Positions 45,901 to 53,905 are shown, counted from the stretch's first letter. The stretch is DNA of 64,000 nt from Streptomyces shenzhenensis (GCF_003688995.1 NZ_PENI01000025.1:1-64000); one strand, 5' to 3'. Numbers and translations are program-made. The notes: generated by a model from the letters alone, not told the origin.

Positions 45901-48143
45901 GTGTTGCCCTGGTTGGGGATGCGGCAGGCATGCTCAGCCGATGGGACCTCACTGACCGTCGGCAGATCGGCGAACCAGTTATGGGACACGTCTACTGGAG
46001 CGGTAGCGGCGTCCGCTCTGCTGTCACGGGTCGGCTTAAGGGTCGCCTGGTGGCGTTGACCTGTGGACGCGGTGAAGCCCGGCTGTGGGATTTACGCACC
46101 CTGCAGCAAGTCGCGCCTCCACTGCGTGGCCACGTTGAAGACATCCAGGCGGCGACGCTCACCGGCGGTGACAGCTCTCTCGGGGTCACCGTCAGTCGTG
46201 ACCGCACCGCCCGCATCTGGGATCTGACCGCCGAACAGCCCGATGAGGGTCATAGCCAGCCGGTGGGCTGCACGGCCCTTTGCCAGGATCGTGGCCGTAC
46301 GCTGCTGGTCACAGGGGGACAGGATGCGACTGCCCGGCTGTGGGATGTGCGAACTCGTGTGCAAATCGGTAAACCGATGAAGTGCCATTCCGGTGTGATC
46401 TCCGCCGTGGCCATAGCGGTTCTGGACGGACAGACAGTTGTTGCGACCGGCGGGTCCGACACAGAGGTAAGGCTCTGGGATCCGTTCACGGGCTCGCCGT
46501 TGAAGCCGCCTTTCCTGGGACATACCAATGCCGTGCGATGCGCGGTCTTCTGCGCGCTCGGAGGCGTGTCGGTCCTGGTCACTGGTGGCGAAGACGGGAC
46601 TGTCCGGGTCTGGGATGTCGCCAGGGGAGAGGCGGCCGGTCCACCTCTCGTCGGCCATATCGGTGGTGTTGAGCACCTTGCCGTAAGGTCTTTGGGACGC
46701 GGGATGGAAATCATCCTTGCTACCTCGCTCGACCATGCGTACGTGTGGCAGGTGGGCCTGGGTTCGGGGAGTCACTGGCCAAGTGGGCCCCGCGCCCACT
46801 TCGACGCAGCGGAGCTTACGCCGTCCGCGCGGACGGTCGGCGTGGCCTTCCACGGCGGACGGGCGGTGGCGGTGGTCACGTTCAAGGGCAATGAAGTCTA
46901 CGTCCACGACGTGCTCAGCGCCTCAATGGTCGGGGGCCCGTACCCCGGCCATACGGATCTGGCGATAGCGGGTGCGCTCGGCCGAATCGGGGCAGCGACG
47001 GTTGTAGTGACCGCTTCCTTGGACAACACCGTTCGAATCTGGGACTTGGAGACAGCGGTGCCCATGGGGCCACCGCTGGAGGGATACAACCGGCCTTGGG
47101 CCGACCTGAGATGTGCTGCTCCGGTGTTGACACACATCGATGGTGTCGCCCTGGCAGTGGTCGCTACTTGGCGTGATGTGCGGGTATGGGACGTTGCTTC
47201 CATGCGGCCAATTGGGGAGCCGCTGGGCGACTCGGAACGCGGATTAGTCTCTGCCGACATCCTGCGCCCAGCCGGCGGTAAGGCCGTTGTCGTTACGGGC
47301 ACCACTGACGGTGTGGTACGGACACACGATCTAGACAGTGGTCAGCAAGTTGCGGCCCATCTGACCTCCACCGGACAGGTGACATTCGGGGTCGCTGCGG
47401 CCCAGATGGACGGGGACAGCTTGGTGGTTCGTAGCAGTTGGCCAGACACTCAGGCATGGAGCCTGTCGTCTCGAAAGCAGCTAGGCAAGCGTGCCGGTAT
47501 TTCCCAGCGGTCGTGTTTTTTGACGACAAACAGCGGTGAAGTGGCGGTCGTGTCGATCGGACCGGACTACACGCTCGATGCCTGGGGCCTGCACAGCCAG
47601 GCGCCCATCTGCCCACCGATGTCCGGTCACACGGCCGAGGTGACGGCGCTGTGTGCTGGAACGGTCGGCCGCATCCGAGCAGTGGCGAGTGCCTCACTGG
47701 ACGGCACGGTGCGGCTGTGGGACCCGTGTCAGGGTGATCAGTTGGGCGAACCGCTCGGCGGCCACGGCGAGGGGGCGTGCGCCGTGGAAATTGCGCATTG
47801 GACCGGCCGTAGTTTGGTGATCACGGGGGCGGGTGATGGAAGGCTCCGAGTCTGGGACATGGAGAGTGGCCAGGACGCCAGTGTTGATCTCGAACCGTTT
47901 CCCTCGGCTGTGCGGGCGATCCGTGCTGCCGCGATTGACGGTGTGCCTCTTCTACTGGCAGCCGACCGGTACGGGCTGATGCGGGTCTGGGCGGTGGACG
48001 CCCCATTGCGGACCGCTGAACTCGACATCGGCAGCGGTATCAATGGAATCGCGATCGATACGGGCGGGCAGGTTTGCGTGGCAACCGACATGGGAGTGAT
48101 CGCGCTGCGTCTCAATCTCGCTGCCCATTGGAGCGGCTCGTGA
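42912..48143 (+). CDS. Caspase-like / NACHT-type NTPase / WD40 giant protein
   Basis: A 1743-residue cytoplasmic protein in three parts. (1) Residues 1-250 form a caspase/C14-type peptidase: VVVYFAGHG gives His84 and LLLILDTCAG gives Cys134, the catalytic dyad. (2) About 280-790 is a STAND NTPase with Walker A GSPGCGKS (314-321), Walker B LVIVVDAVDEA (401-411) and sensor LLVGTRHE (444-451), then a helical region. (3) From about 795 to the end there are about 20 WD40 blades (GHT ... VTGSADETARVWDL), enough for three propellers. In the family the propellers sense a trigger, the NTPase oligomerises and the protease fires. G+C is visibly lower than in flanking genes. Its stop overlaps the GTG of the hydrolase gene. 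The role in defence or cell death is inferred. Confidence 0.88.
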   Translation: MGRRFFVALGSGRYRHLTEDEQLRSVPSDVRATRELFAGFGYEPVLPGLGEYDGSEQIRQKLSHWSEDTVLTTDDVVVVYFAGHGSVEERDRHYLLCWDSRDGDLATTALATEDLVRILCRGNLRHLLLILDTCAGSAGGAEASAVALRTIAYRNADADSTGLWFLASARRKDVAEDGAFVAALTEAVETTTGRTGQRQQYLDLTELVKAVNERFEADGLGQRAELACGLVTGLAPFLPNSGYTDELPPIGTDLEVQRRVALRDLTEHFGPRSRGVEFESEQGLYFSGRVRVLSELVAWLTADDGDGRGRVVTGSPGCGKSAVLGRIVALSDSRYRDRLDLAGVDPATVVPAGCVTAAVHARHKRLEEVVERLATGLEVEADGAAALLQELTRKGRQGAPLVIVVDAVDEAGSDTAADAGGHGEPRRITRELLRPMSEIQGVRLLVGTRHELVGPLGPTFVCMDLDQPQYRASVDDVAGYVTRVLLASEETEVRTPYRGLRDLARAVARGVAEKAAGVYLYARTTARTLRSDVTPVDISQPRWADKLPSEVGEAFDDYLARFGPDEPRVRRMLIALAFSEGKGLPRGRTWTAMSMVISGVLCTEEDVSWVLDVAEAYIAEVVDDDRRSVYRLYHKALAEHLRATADRPPEELQRSVVEALISLVPVASGKQPDWFAAVPYVRQHLSTHAAAAGVLATLIKDPGFLLASESLALLRALASIEGEGPRRIRSSYEQVAHRLTSDHAVGGRAADLQLSARRCEANELADRIDGVGVELPWSARWAWWSTSGVHRLLHGHTKTVGCVAVGELDGRPIAVTGSADETARVWDLTSQRQIGEPLPVGTSVSAVSIGELGDYTVVLTGAADGTVKVWDLSAGQEYGEALTGHTNRVESITIGAFNGRTVVLTASADGTARIWDLIERQQLGAELAAHKRTVRDADLGQLDGRPVAITGGDDKAVHVWDLTDVFDGGDARLDGSPLIGPARAVTAVCTAELDGRSVALVGDAAGMLSRWDLTDRRQIGEPVMGHVYWSGSGVRSAVTGRLKGRLVALTCGRGEARLWDLRTLQQVAPPLRGHVEDIQAATLTGGDSSLGVTVSRDRTARIWDLTAEQPDEGHSQPVGCTALCQDRGRTLLVTGGQDATARLWDVRTRVQIGKPMKCHSGVISAVAIAVLDGQTVVATGGSDTEVRLWDPFTGSPLKPPFLGHTNAVRCAVFCALGGVSVLVTGGEDGTVRVWDVARGEAAGPPLVGHIGGVEHLAVRSLGRGMEIILATSLDHAYVWQVGLGSGSHWPSGPRAHFDAAELTPSARTVGVAFHGGRAVAVVTFKGNEVYVHDVLSASMVGGPYPGHTDLAIAGALGRIGAATVVVTASLDNTVRIWDLETAVPMGPPLEGYNRPWADLRCAAPVLTHIDGVALAVVATWRDVRVWDVASMRPIGEPLGDSERGLVSADILRPAGGKAVVVTGTTDGVVRTHDLDSGQQVAAHLTSTGQVTFGVAAAQMDGDSLVVRSSWPDTQAWSLSSRKQLGKRAGISQRSCFLTTNSGEVAVVSIGPDYTLDAWGLHSQAPICPPMSGHTAEVTALCAGTVGRIRAVASASLDGTVRLWDPCQGDQLGEPLGGHGEGACAVEIAHWTGRSLVITGAGDGRLRVWDMESGQDASVDLEPFPSAVRAIRAAAIDGVPLLLAADRYGLMRVWAVDAPLRTAELDIGSGINGIAIDTGGQVCVATDMGVIALRLNLAAHWSGS

Positions 48144-49009
48144 CTCGCGTCGTTCTCGTCCACGGCATCGCCCAGCAGAACAAAGGTCCGGGAACATTGC
48201 TCGCAGACTGGTACCCGGCGTTGAACGACGGTCTGGTGCTGGCGACCGGTACGGACCTGGTCCGGGACGAAGTCTCCATGGCTTTCTACGGGGATCTGTT
48301 CCGCCCCACTGGACACCGTGGTCTCGGCGAGCCCGAACTTGACGCCTCCGACGTACAGGAAGTCATTGAGCGCGATCTGCTCCTCCAATGGTGGACGTCT
48401 GCGGCCGAGCAGGAGACGCGGGTTGCCGGTCCCGGTGCCGCGACTCGACTGCGCACCCCCCTCCTGGTCCAGCGGGCCTTGGACGCGCTCAGCCACTCCG
48501 TGTTCTTCTCCGGCCTCAGTGAACGCGCCATGATCGGCAGCGCCCGCCAGGTACAGCGCTATTTCACGGAGCCGGAAGTACGTGCCGCCGTACAGGACCG
48601 GGTGGCTCGTATCGTCACCAGGGACGCGGAGGTGATCGTCGCGCACTCCCTGGGCACGGTCGTCGCTTACGAGACGTTGTGTGCCCACCCTGAGTGGCCC
48701 GATCTCACGCTGATCACTCTCGGGTCCCCGCTGGCCGTTCGTAACCTCGTCTTCGATCGGCTCACGCCCCCGCCAGTCGGTGGTTACGCGAGATGGCCGG
48801 CGCCAGTGAAGCGCTGGACCAACATCGCCGACGCAGGTGATGTCGTAGCCCTGGCCAAGGAACTTGCGCCGGTGTTTGGAGACCGCATCCGTGACCATCT
48901 GGTCCACAACGGCGCCAAAGCGCACGACATACGTCCGTATCTCACCGCCCGAGAGACAGGCAAGGCTGTGGCCGAAGCGCTGCGCGACGGCAGCTCCGGG
49001 GTCTTGTGA
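48140..49009 (+). CDS. Alpha/beta hydrolase coupled to the caspase-NACHT-WD40 gene
   Basis: A 289-residue protein. RVVLVHGIAQQNKG (residues 3-16) is the oxyanion-hole strand of lipase/PGAP1-like hydrolases. VIVAHSLGTVVAYE (165-178) holds the nucleophile Ser170 in an A-H-S-L-G elbow. ADAGDVVAL and HNGAKAHDIRPYL are plausible Asp and His loops. No signal peptide is seen. GTG 48140 overlaps the upstream TGA by four bases, with GGAG about 7 nt before it, so the two proteins are made together. It could be an esterase or lipase effector, or a target of the protease. The upstream frame to 48074 lies inside the first gene and is ignored. Confidence 0.85.
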   Translation: MTRVVLVHGIAQQNKGPGTLLADWYPALNDGLVLATGTDLVRDEVSMAFYGDLFRPTGHRGLGEPELDASDVQEVIERDLLLQWWTSAAEQETRVAGPGAATRLRTPLLVQRALDALSHSVFFSGLSERAMIGSARQVQRYFTEPEVRAAVQDRVARIVTRDAEVIVAHSLGTVVAYETLCAHPEWPDLTLITLGSPLAVRNLVFDRLTPPPVGGYARWPAPVKRWTNIADAGDVVALAKELAPVFGDRIRDHLVHNGAKAHDIRPYLTARETGKAVAEALRDGSSGVL

Positions 49010-49167
49010 GGTGTCACGCTGCGAATGCGGACCAATCCCCGTACCACAGCACCGTGTCAGCTGACGGTATGGGGCTGACTCCTGTCTTCAGCCCTCGGAG
49101 TTTCCGAATTCACCTGAAATAAGTGAGACGGAACCCAGACCATGGTGTGTTTGCCCTCGTGGGCGGG

Positions 49168-49204
49168 CGCGGGGGATACGTGATTCGCACTCGTGAGGGG
49201 TTGT
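49168..49204 (-). repeat. Degenerate second copy of the tRNA-Ser 3' end
   Basis: Positions 49169-49202 match 42525-42558 at 29 of 34 bases in the same orientation: variable-arm end, T arm and acceptor strand of tRNA-Ser. The T loop is mutated (GTGCGAAT for GTTCGAAT). It ends the 6.6-kb block that contains the caspase and hydrolase genes, so it may be the partner attachment site. Confidence 0.65.
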
Positions 49205-49329
49205 CTCGGGGCGTACGGCCCGAGGCGGTCCGGAGAGTTTACCGGCCTCTGTCGCCGGGACGTCGACCCCGGCAACCCCGTGATCCATGTCCACGTCGCT
49301 GAGCCTGAGCGGACCAGTGGCAAGCGGGC

Positions 49330-49494
49330 CCCTGCGAGACGAAATCCAACGCGGGCGTACGTGCCGTAGACCTCCCAACGATTCTCCACACGCGTCGGCC
49401 TCCTCGGCTCTGGCTTGCCGGCGTCGTCGTCGCTGCATGCGGTGAGTGCGGCAAGGCGCAGGTCAGCCGTGACCGCGGTCGCGTGAACGCGCAT
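49330..49494 (-). pseudogene. Possible lipoprotein gene start, decayed
   Basis: From ATG 49494 the minus strand reads MRVHATAVTADLRLAALTAC, followed by SDDDAGKPEP: a lipobox (LTAC) and acidic linker as in streptomycete lipoproteins. The hydrophobic core is too short and polar, and the frame becomes non-coding-like after about 50 codons. The rest of 49010-49501 holds only the tRNA-like repeat. Confidence 0.35.
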
Positions 49495-49501
49495 GAATTG
49501 C

Positions 49502-50140
49502 TTACGGGCAGGTCTCGCCGAACTTCACCGCGGTGACCGACACCGGCTGCCCGTTCAGGTCGGTGCCGGTCGCCGGGGACTGGGTGCACACCTCCCAGTT
49601 GGACTCCACCAGCACCCAACGGTCGTCCGGGGACGCGTCCTTCACGGTGAACGACGTGCTCGCGTCGAGCGCCGCGCAGGCCGCCTTCACCGACTTGCCC
49701 TTGAAGTCCGGCATCTTTCCGCCCTTCGCTGACGGCGCCGTCTCGTCCTTCGCCGGGCAGGACTCGTCCAGCTTCACCGCACCAAAGTCCAGAGTGGTGT
49801 CAGTCGGCACGGTCTTGCCCGCAGCCACGTTCTGGGAGCACACCTGCCAGTTCCGGTCGAACGCCTGCATCCGTTCCCGGCCCAGAGCGTCATGTGACTT
49901 CAGGGAGTAGAAGCCGTCCTCCTGGGCGGCGTCCTGCGCGGACTGGAGGCCCATGCCGACGAAGTTGCGTACCGGCTTCGATGTGGCTTTGGCTTCCTTC
50001 CCCGGACTGCTGGTCGCCGTTCCCGGCTCGACCGTAGTCGCGTTGCTCTCGCCTGCTTTGCTGTCGTCGACCGGCTCACAGGCGGTGACGCCGATGGCTG
50101 CCGCACAGAGTAAGACGGCACTGATCATGTGGATACGCAT
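49502..50140 (-). CDS. Lipoprotein with two PASTA-like domains
   Basis: A 212-residue exported lipoprotein. MRIHMISAVLLCAAAIGVTAC has lipobox VTAC with C21. After an acidic/Ser/Thr linker come two related domains. The first (about 58-130) has NFVGMGLQSAQDAAQEDGF, WQVCSQNVAAGKTVP and ESCP. The second (about 140-212) has MPDFKGKSVKAACAALDAST, WEVCTQSPATGTDLN and ETCP. PASTA domains bind peptidoglycan stem peptides or beta-lactams, and paired cysteines are common in actinobacterial versions. No kinase is nearby; a cell-surface sensor or scaffold role is possible. Confidence 0.8.
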   Translation of the reverse strand: MRIHMISAVLLCAAAIGVTACEPVDDSKAGESNATTVEPGTATSSPGKEAKATSKPVRNFVGMGLQSAQDAAQEDGFYSLKSHDALGRERMQAFDRNWQVCSQNVAAGKTVPTDTTLDFGAVKLDESCPAKDETAPSAKGGKMPDFKGKSVKAACAALDASTSFTVKDASPDDRWVLVESNWEVCTQSPATGTDLNGQPVSVTAVKFGETCP

Positions 50141-50333
50141 GAATTCCCCCCAAGTGGTACCTGGTCAGGCAGACACCGTAGACCAGACGTAAAGGAAACG
50201 TGAGCCGTGTCACCAGGTCGTGACACGACTCCGTCCCACCTCCCGCCAATGCGGAAGGGGTGGACGGGGGCGACCGAACGGGCGTCCGTACCGGAGAGTT
50301 GGGGCGCATAGCGATGGCCGGGCGCCCGGGTCG

Positions 50334-50545
50334 TGTCGCTGTGCGTCCTGCCACCGCCGTACGAAGCCGCGGTCGAGCGGTACTTCACCGGCGCGGGCAC
50401 CGCGAAGTCCTCCGCGCGGATCTACCGGGCCTCGCCCACCACCTGGGGCTGGAAGCCGCCCGGTGATCCCGTGCCGGTGCCAGGCCCGATCCCTTCGGCC
50501 TGACCGCCGTCGACACCCCCGCACTGCCGCCGGGGCTCGCCGAAC
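50334..50545 (+). pseudogene. Remnant of a streptomycete hypothetical gene
   Basis: Plus-strand frames give SLCVLPPPYEAAVERYFTGA, then GTAKSSARIYRASPTTWGW and, after a frameshift near 50495, LTAVDTPALPPGLAELAP. This looks like the end of a known-looking but unnamed Streptomyces protein. There is no start. The remainder of 50141-50658 is without recognisable content. Confidence 0.4.
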
Positions 50546-50658
50546 TCGCCCCTAGTAATGCAGTTGTAGATCGTGGTCCTGCGTCTTGTGGCGGTGAGGG
50601 TTGAGCGCGTGTCTCCCGGCAACGGGAGTGCCTCGGCTTGGCCGAGGGTGCCGTGGCA

Positions 50659-51189
50659 TTACATGTTCTGGCAGGCCCTGGTCTTGAACTCCGCCATGGA
50701 GACGGTGATTGCGGACTCGTCGCCGTTGTCTGAGACGCTGTCGTAGCGGACCTTTCCGGGGGTGAGCCGGTCCCGGTCGGTCAGGGTGAAGGAGACGCTG
50801 CTCGATGACCACGAGTTGTCCTTGGTCCAGCCGTAGAACGCGTAGGTGGTCCTGGCGGTGAGCGGAGCGAGAGACCTGGTCGCGGCCCAGCCGGCAGCAG
50901 GAGAATCGAGGGTCCAGGTGACGAGACCGGTCGTGAGCGGGCGGTCGGCGGTCCAGGAACCGACCGTCACCGTCTTGTCGACGTCGGCGCTGTCCACGTA
51001 GAGGGTCGCGCCATCGATCTGATGTCCGCAGACCATCATGACACCGAGCAGATGGCCGTCGCCGGTCACGGAGATGCCGGCAACGGCATCGATGGGGACC
51101 GTGCAGCCTGAGGTCGCGGCCAAGGCCACGCCGACCACGACGGCGCCGACGAAGCGCCGGAACACCGGTCGTGAAGTGGTCGACCACAT
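50659..51189 (-). CDS. Small lipoprotein of unknown function
   Basis: A 176-residue exported protein. MWSTTSRPVFRRFVGAVVVG, a hydrophobic core and lipobox TSGC place the lipid cysteine at C29. The mature part looks all-beta (GDGHLLGVMMVCGHQIDGA, SWSSSSVSFTLTDRDRLTPG). The end SMAEFKTRACQNM has a cysteine that could pair with the VCGH cysteine. ATG 51189 is preceded by GGGGG. The family is not named, but similar small lipoproteins are common in streptomycetes. It is divergent from the transposase gene, about 90 bp apart. Confidence 0.65.
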   Translation of the reverse strand: MWSTTSRPVFRRFVGAVVVGVALAATSGCTVPIDAVAGISVTGDGHLLGVMMVCGHQIDGATLYVDSADVDKTVTVGSWTADRPLTTGLVTWTLDSPAAGWAATRSLAPLTARTTYAFYGWTKDNSWSSSSVSFTLTDRDRLTPGKVRYDSVSDNGDESAITVSMAEFKTRACQNM

Positions 51190-51280
51190 GATTAGCCCCC
51201 TGCCCGGCGCGTGTGGGCCCTCTGCCCCGGGATGGCAGGGGTCGAGCGGCGCGAGTGCGGCCACTGTTGATCATCGGTGT

Positions 51281-52414
51281 GTGAAGACAGAAGATCAGGC
51301 GGCGGCCGCAGGCCCCAGCCTAGATCCCGCCCACTGGCAGGACATGTTCGAGGCCCTGATGGGCCGCATCGCGGGACGGTTCACCCGAGTGGAACCACGG
51401 CGGTGGACACGGAAGTTCGTGCTCGGGCTCTTGTCGGACCTGCCACGCAAGAATTGCTGGACGCTGGCCGAGCATGCCGGCGATGCCACCCCGTACGGCC
51501 TGCAGCATCTGCTGTCGAGGGCGAAGTGGGATGCCGATGCGGTCCGGGACGACCTGCGCAGCTTCGTCGTCGAGCAACTGCATGACGAGGACGCGGTGTT
51601 GGTGGTCGATGAGACCGGCGACCTGAAGAAGGGCACCGCCACGGTAGGCGTGCAGCGCCAGTACACCGGCACCGCCGGGCGCATCGAGAACAGCCAGGTC
51701 GCCGTCTACCTCGCCTACCCCAGCCGACGCGGACACGCGGCAATCGACCGGGAACTGTATGTGCCGCGCTCGTGGATCACGGATGCGGCCCGCTGCCGGT
51801 TGGCCGGCATTCCCGAGGAGGTCGGCTTCACCAGCAAGCCCGCGCTCGCCGTCCGCATGATCGACCGGACCCTGGACGCCGGGGTCAGTGCATCCTGGGT
51901 AGCCTCAGACGAGGTCTACGGAGGCAATCCGCAACTGCGGGACGCGCTGCAAGAGCGCCAGGTCGGCTACGTCCTCGCGGTCGCCTGTGATCACCAGATC
52001 GCCACCCGAGCGGGCAAGGTGCGGGCCGACGCACTGGCCAAAAAGCTGCCGAAACGGGCCTGGCAGAAGCTGTCCGCAGGCGCCGGCGCCAAAGGGCACC
52101 GCTTCTACGAGTGGGCCCTGGCCGACGTTGCCGACGGCCAACCCGGTCACCGCCATCTGCTCGTTCGCCGCAACCGCAGCAGCGGCGAACTCGCCTTTTA
52201 CCGCAGCTACTCGCCCATCCCAGTGCCGCTGGCCACGCTCGTGCGGGTGGCCGGGCGCAGGTGGACCGTCGAGGAGACGTTCCAGGCAGCCAAGGGCCTG
52301 GCAGGGCTGTTGAACCGCCGCAAACAATGGCGTGGCATCGCGACCCGCTACGACAAGACCGCCGAGTCCTGCCAAGCGGCCGTCACCCTCGCCCCGCCCC
52401 CGATGTGGGCGTGA
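51281..52414 (+). mobile_element. IS701-type transposase fused to an IS5-type C-terminus
   Basis: Residues 1-342 are an IS701-family DDE transposase: VLVVDETGDLKKG (D110), WVASDEVYGGN (D210) and RRWTVEETFQAAKGLAGL (Glu331/332). At about residue 343 the sequence changes to NRRKQWRGIATRYDKTAES, followed by QAAVTLA, the C-terminal end of an IS5-group transposase, in frame to the stop. The normal IS701 C-terminus (LDEHQVR...) is gone. GTG 51281 is a plausible start. No terminal inverted repeats could be matched by eye. All three catalytic acids remain, so activity cannot be excluded. Confidence 0.75.
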
Positions 52415-52565
52415 CACTGAGCGGCGCCTGGCCGAGGTTCGCTGTGGTGCGGGCGGGTCCGAATAGGGGTGCCGGGATCGGCGGCGCGCTTCGGCGGGCC
52501 CGCTTGGCGCCGTACCCCGGAAAAGCAGTGGCCGCGCGGGCCCGGGGCCACGTACGTTCGCCTCC

Positions 52566-53330
52566 ATGGTTGACGCCGCTTTCGGGCATCCGCGCCTCGC
52601 CGCCATCTACGACGTACTCGATCCGGACCGCAGCGATCTCGACGCGTATCTCGCGATGGCGGAGGAGTTCGGGGCGCGGTCCGTGCTGGACATCGGGTGC
52701 GGTACGGGCGTGTTCGCGCTGCTGCTCGCCGAGCGTGGGATCACGGTCACCGGGATCGATCCCGCGCGGGCGTCCGTCGACGTCGCGCGTGGCAAGCCGG
52801 GCGCGGAGCGGGTGCGCTGGCTCGACGGCGACGCGGGGGACCTGCCGCCCATGCGGATCGACCTGGTGACGATGACCGGGAACGTCGCCCAGGCGATCGC
52901 CGATCCGCGGGCGTGGCGTACGACGCTGCGCGGCGCGTACGAGGCGCTGCGGCCCGGCGGGCGGCTCGTCTTCGAGACGCGCGATCCGGCGCGGCGCGTG
53001 TGGGAGGAGTGGGCGGAGTGGACGCGCGAGACCACGTACCGCATGACGGACATCCCGGGCGTCGGCCACGTCGAGACCTGGGCCGAGCTGACGGACGTGA
53101 GCCTGCCGCTGGTGAGCTTCCGGGGTACGCACGTGTTCGCTGCGGACGGGGACGTACTGACCTCGGAATCGACCCTTCGCTTCCGTGAACGTACGGAGAT
53201 CGAGCGGGACTTGCATCAGCACGGCTTCGTCGTCGAGGACGTACGCGACGCACCCGACCGGCCGGGCAGGGAGTTCGTGTTCGTGGCGCGGCGCGGTACC
53301 ACGGAGCCCGTCCCTCTCGGAATGCCCTAG
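52566..53330 (+). CDS. Class I SAM-dependent methyltransferase
   Basis: A 254-residue cytoplasmic enzyme. Motif I is VLDIGCGTGVFALLLAERG (residues 40-58). Motif II is VTGIDPARASVDVAR, the post-II acidic motif is LDGDAGDLP, and motif IV is DLVTMTGNVAQ. GAYEALRPGGRLVFETRDP is the strand before motif VI. The FGHPRLAAIYDVLDPDRSDL opening is common in actinobacterial members. The substrate is unknown. There is no clear ribosome site, so the ATG 52566 start rests on family similarity. It stands alone between the transposase and a broken kinase gene. Confidence 0.82.
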   Translation: MVDAAFGHPRLAAIYDVLDPDRSDLDAYLAMAEEFGARSVLDIGCGTGVFALLLAERGITVTGIDPARASVDVARGKPGAERVRWLDGDAGDLPPMRIDLVTMTGNVAQAIADPRAWRTTLRGAYEALRPGGRLVFETRDPARRVWEEWAEWTRETTYRMTDIPGVGHVETWAELTDVSLPLVSFRGTHVFAADGDVLTSESTLRFRERTEIERDLHQHGFVVEDVRDAPDRPGREFVFVARRGTTEPVPLGMP

Positions 53331-53339
53331 GGAGCGTGC

Positions 53340-53758
53340 GCACCACACAGCGCCGGGCAGACGGGACGCCGCATGGCGATCCGCCCGCGACCACCACCGA
53401 CCTCGGGCGGCCCCCACGGAGTTGACCGCATCGACGATCGCCGACCGGCCCAGGACGAACACCCCATCGGCCACCACCTCGTCCACGACATGCGCCGTCA
53501 GACCCGTGGGCCGGCCACGAGCCACCCCCGCACGCCGCACCGCTGCCCCGACCGGGTCCACGGGCACAACCGGAGCCGGCGGCCTGTGCCCCAACGCCTC
53601 GGCGACCGCGCTCTTCCCCGTACCGGGCAACCCCGCGGTACCAGGCAGCCCCCCTGTATCGGGAAACCCCGCTGCTCCAGACAGCCTCGCTGTACCAGGC
53701 ACCCCGCTGCTCCACGCACCCCCGCCGAACCGGACAGCCCCGTCATCGCGATCAACAT
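53340..53758 (-). pseudogene. P-loop kinase (AAA_33-like) broken by a tandem repeat in its Walker A region
   Basis: From ATG 53758 the gene starts MLIAMTGLSGSAG. A second frame carries GLPGTGKSAVAEALG, PAPVVPVDPVGAAVRRAGVA, GLTAHVVDEVVADGVFVLG and SAIVDAVNSVGAARGRW, a predicted small-molecule or zeta-like kinase. The frames are separated by a 125-bp run of 18-bp units, one of which is 17 bp. The C-terminal half is missing where the gene meets the convergent methyltransferase end. It cannot make a normal kinase as it stands. Confidence 0.72.
53613..53737 (-). repeat. Seven-unit 18-bp tandem repeat made from the Walker A codons
   Basis: On the minus strand the units are CTGTCCGGTTCGGCGGGG, GTGCGTGGAGCAGCGGGG, TGCCTGGTACAGCGAGG (17 bp), CTGTCTGGAGCAGCGGGG, TTTCCCGATACAGGGGGG, CTGCCTGGTACCGCGGGG and TTGCCCGGTACGGGGAAG. 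In the kinase frame a unit encodes (L/F)-(P/S)-(G/D)-(T/A)-(A/G)-G. The last unit is the real P-loop LPGTGK. The one-base loss in unit 3 causes the frameshift. Confidence 0.8.
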
Positions 53759-53905
53759 GACGTCACCCTCGTACGCCCGTCGTCTCCACCACCATCAACG
53801 CCGGGAAGCGGCAGGCCAACCCTCCCCGACCACTCACGGAACGAGCCGTCAGGAAGAAAACACGTACCGAACGGCCCCCCGGTCGGAAAACGTGTTGCCG
53901 ACATC

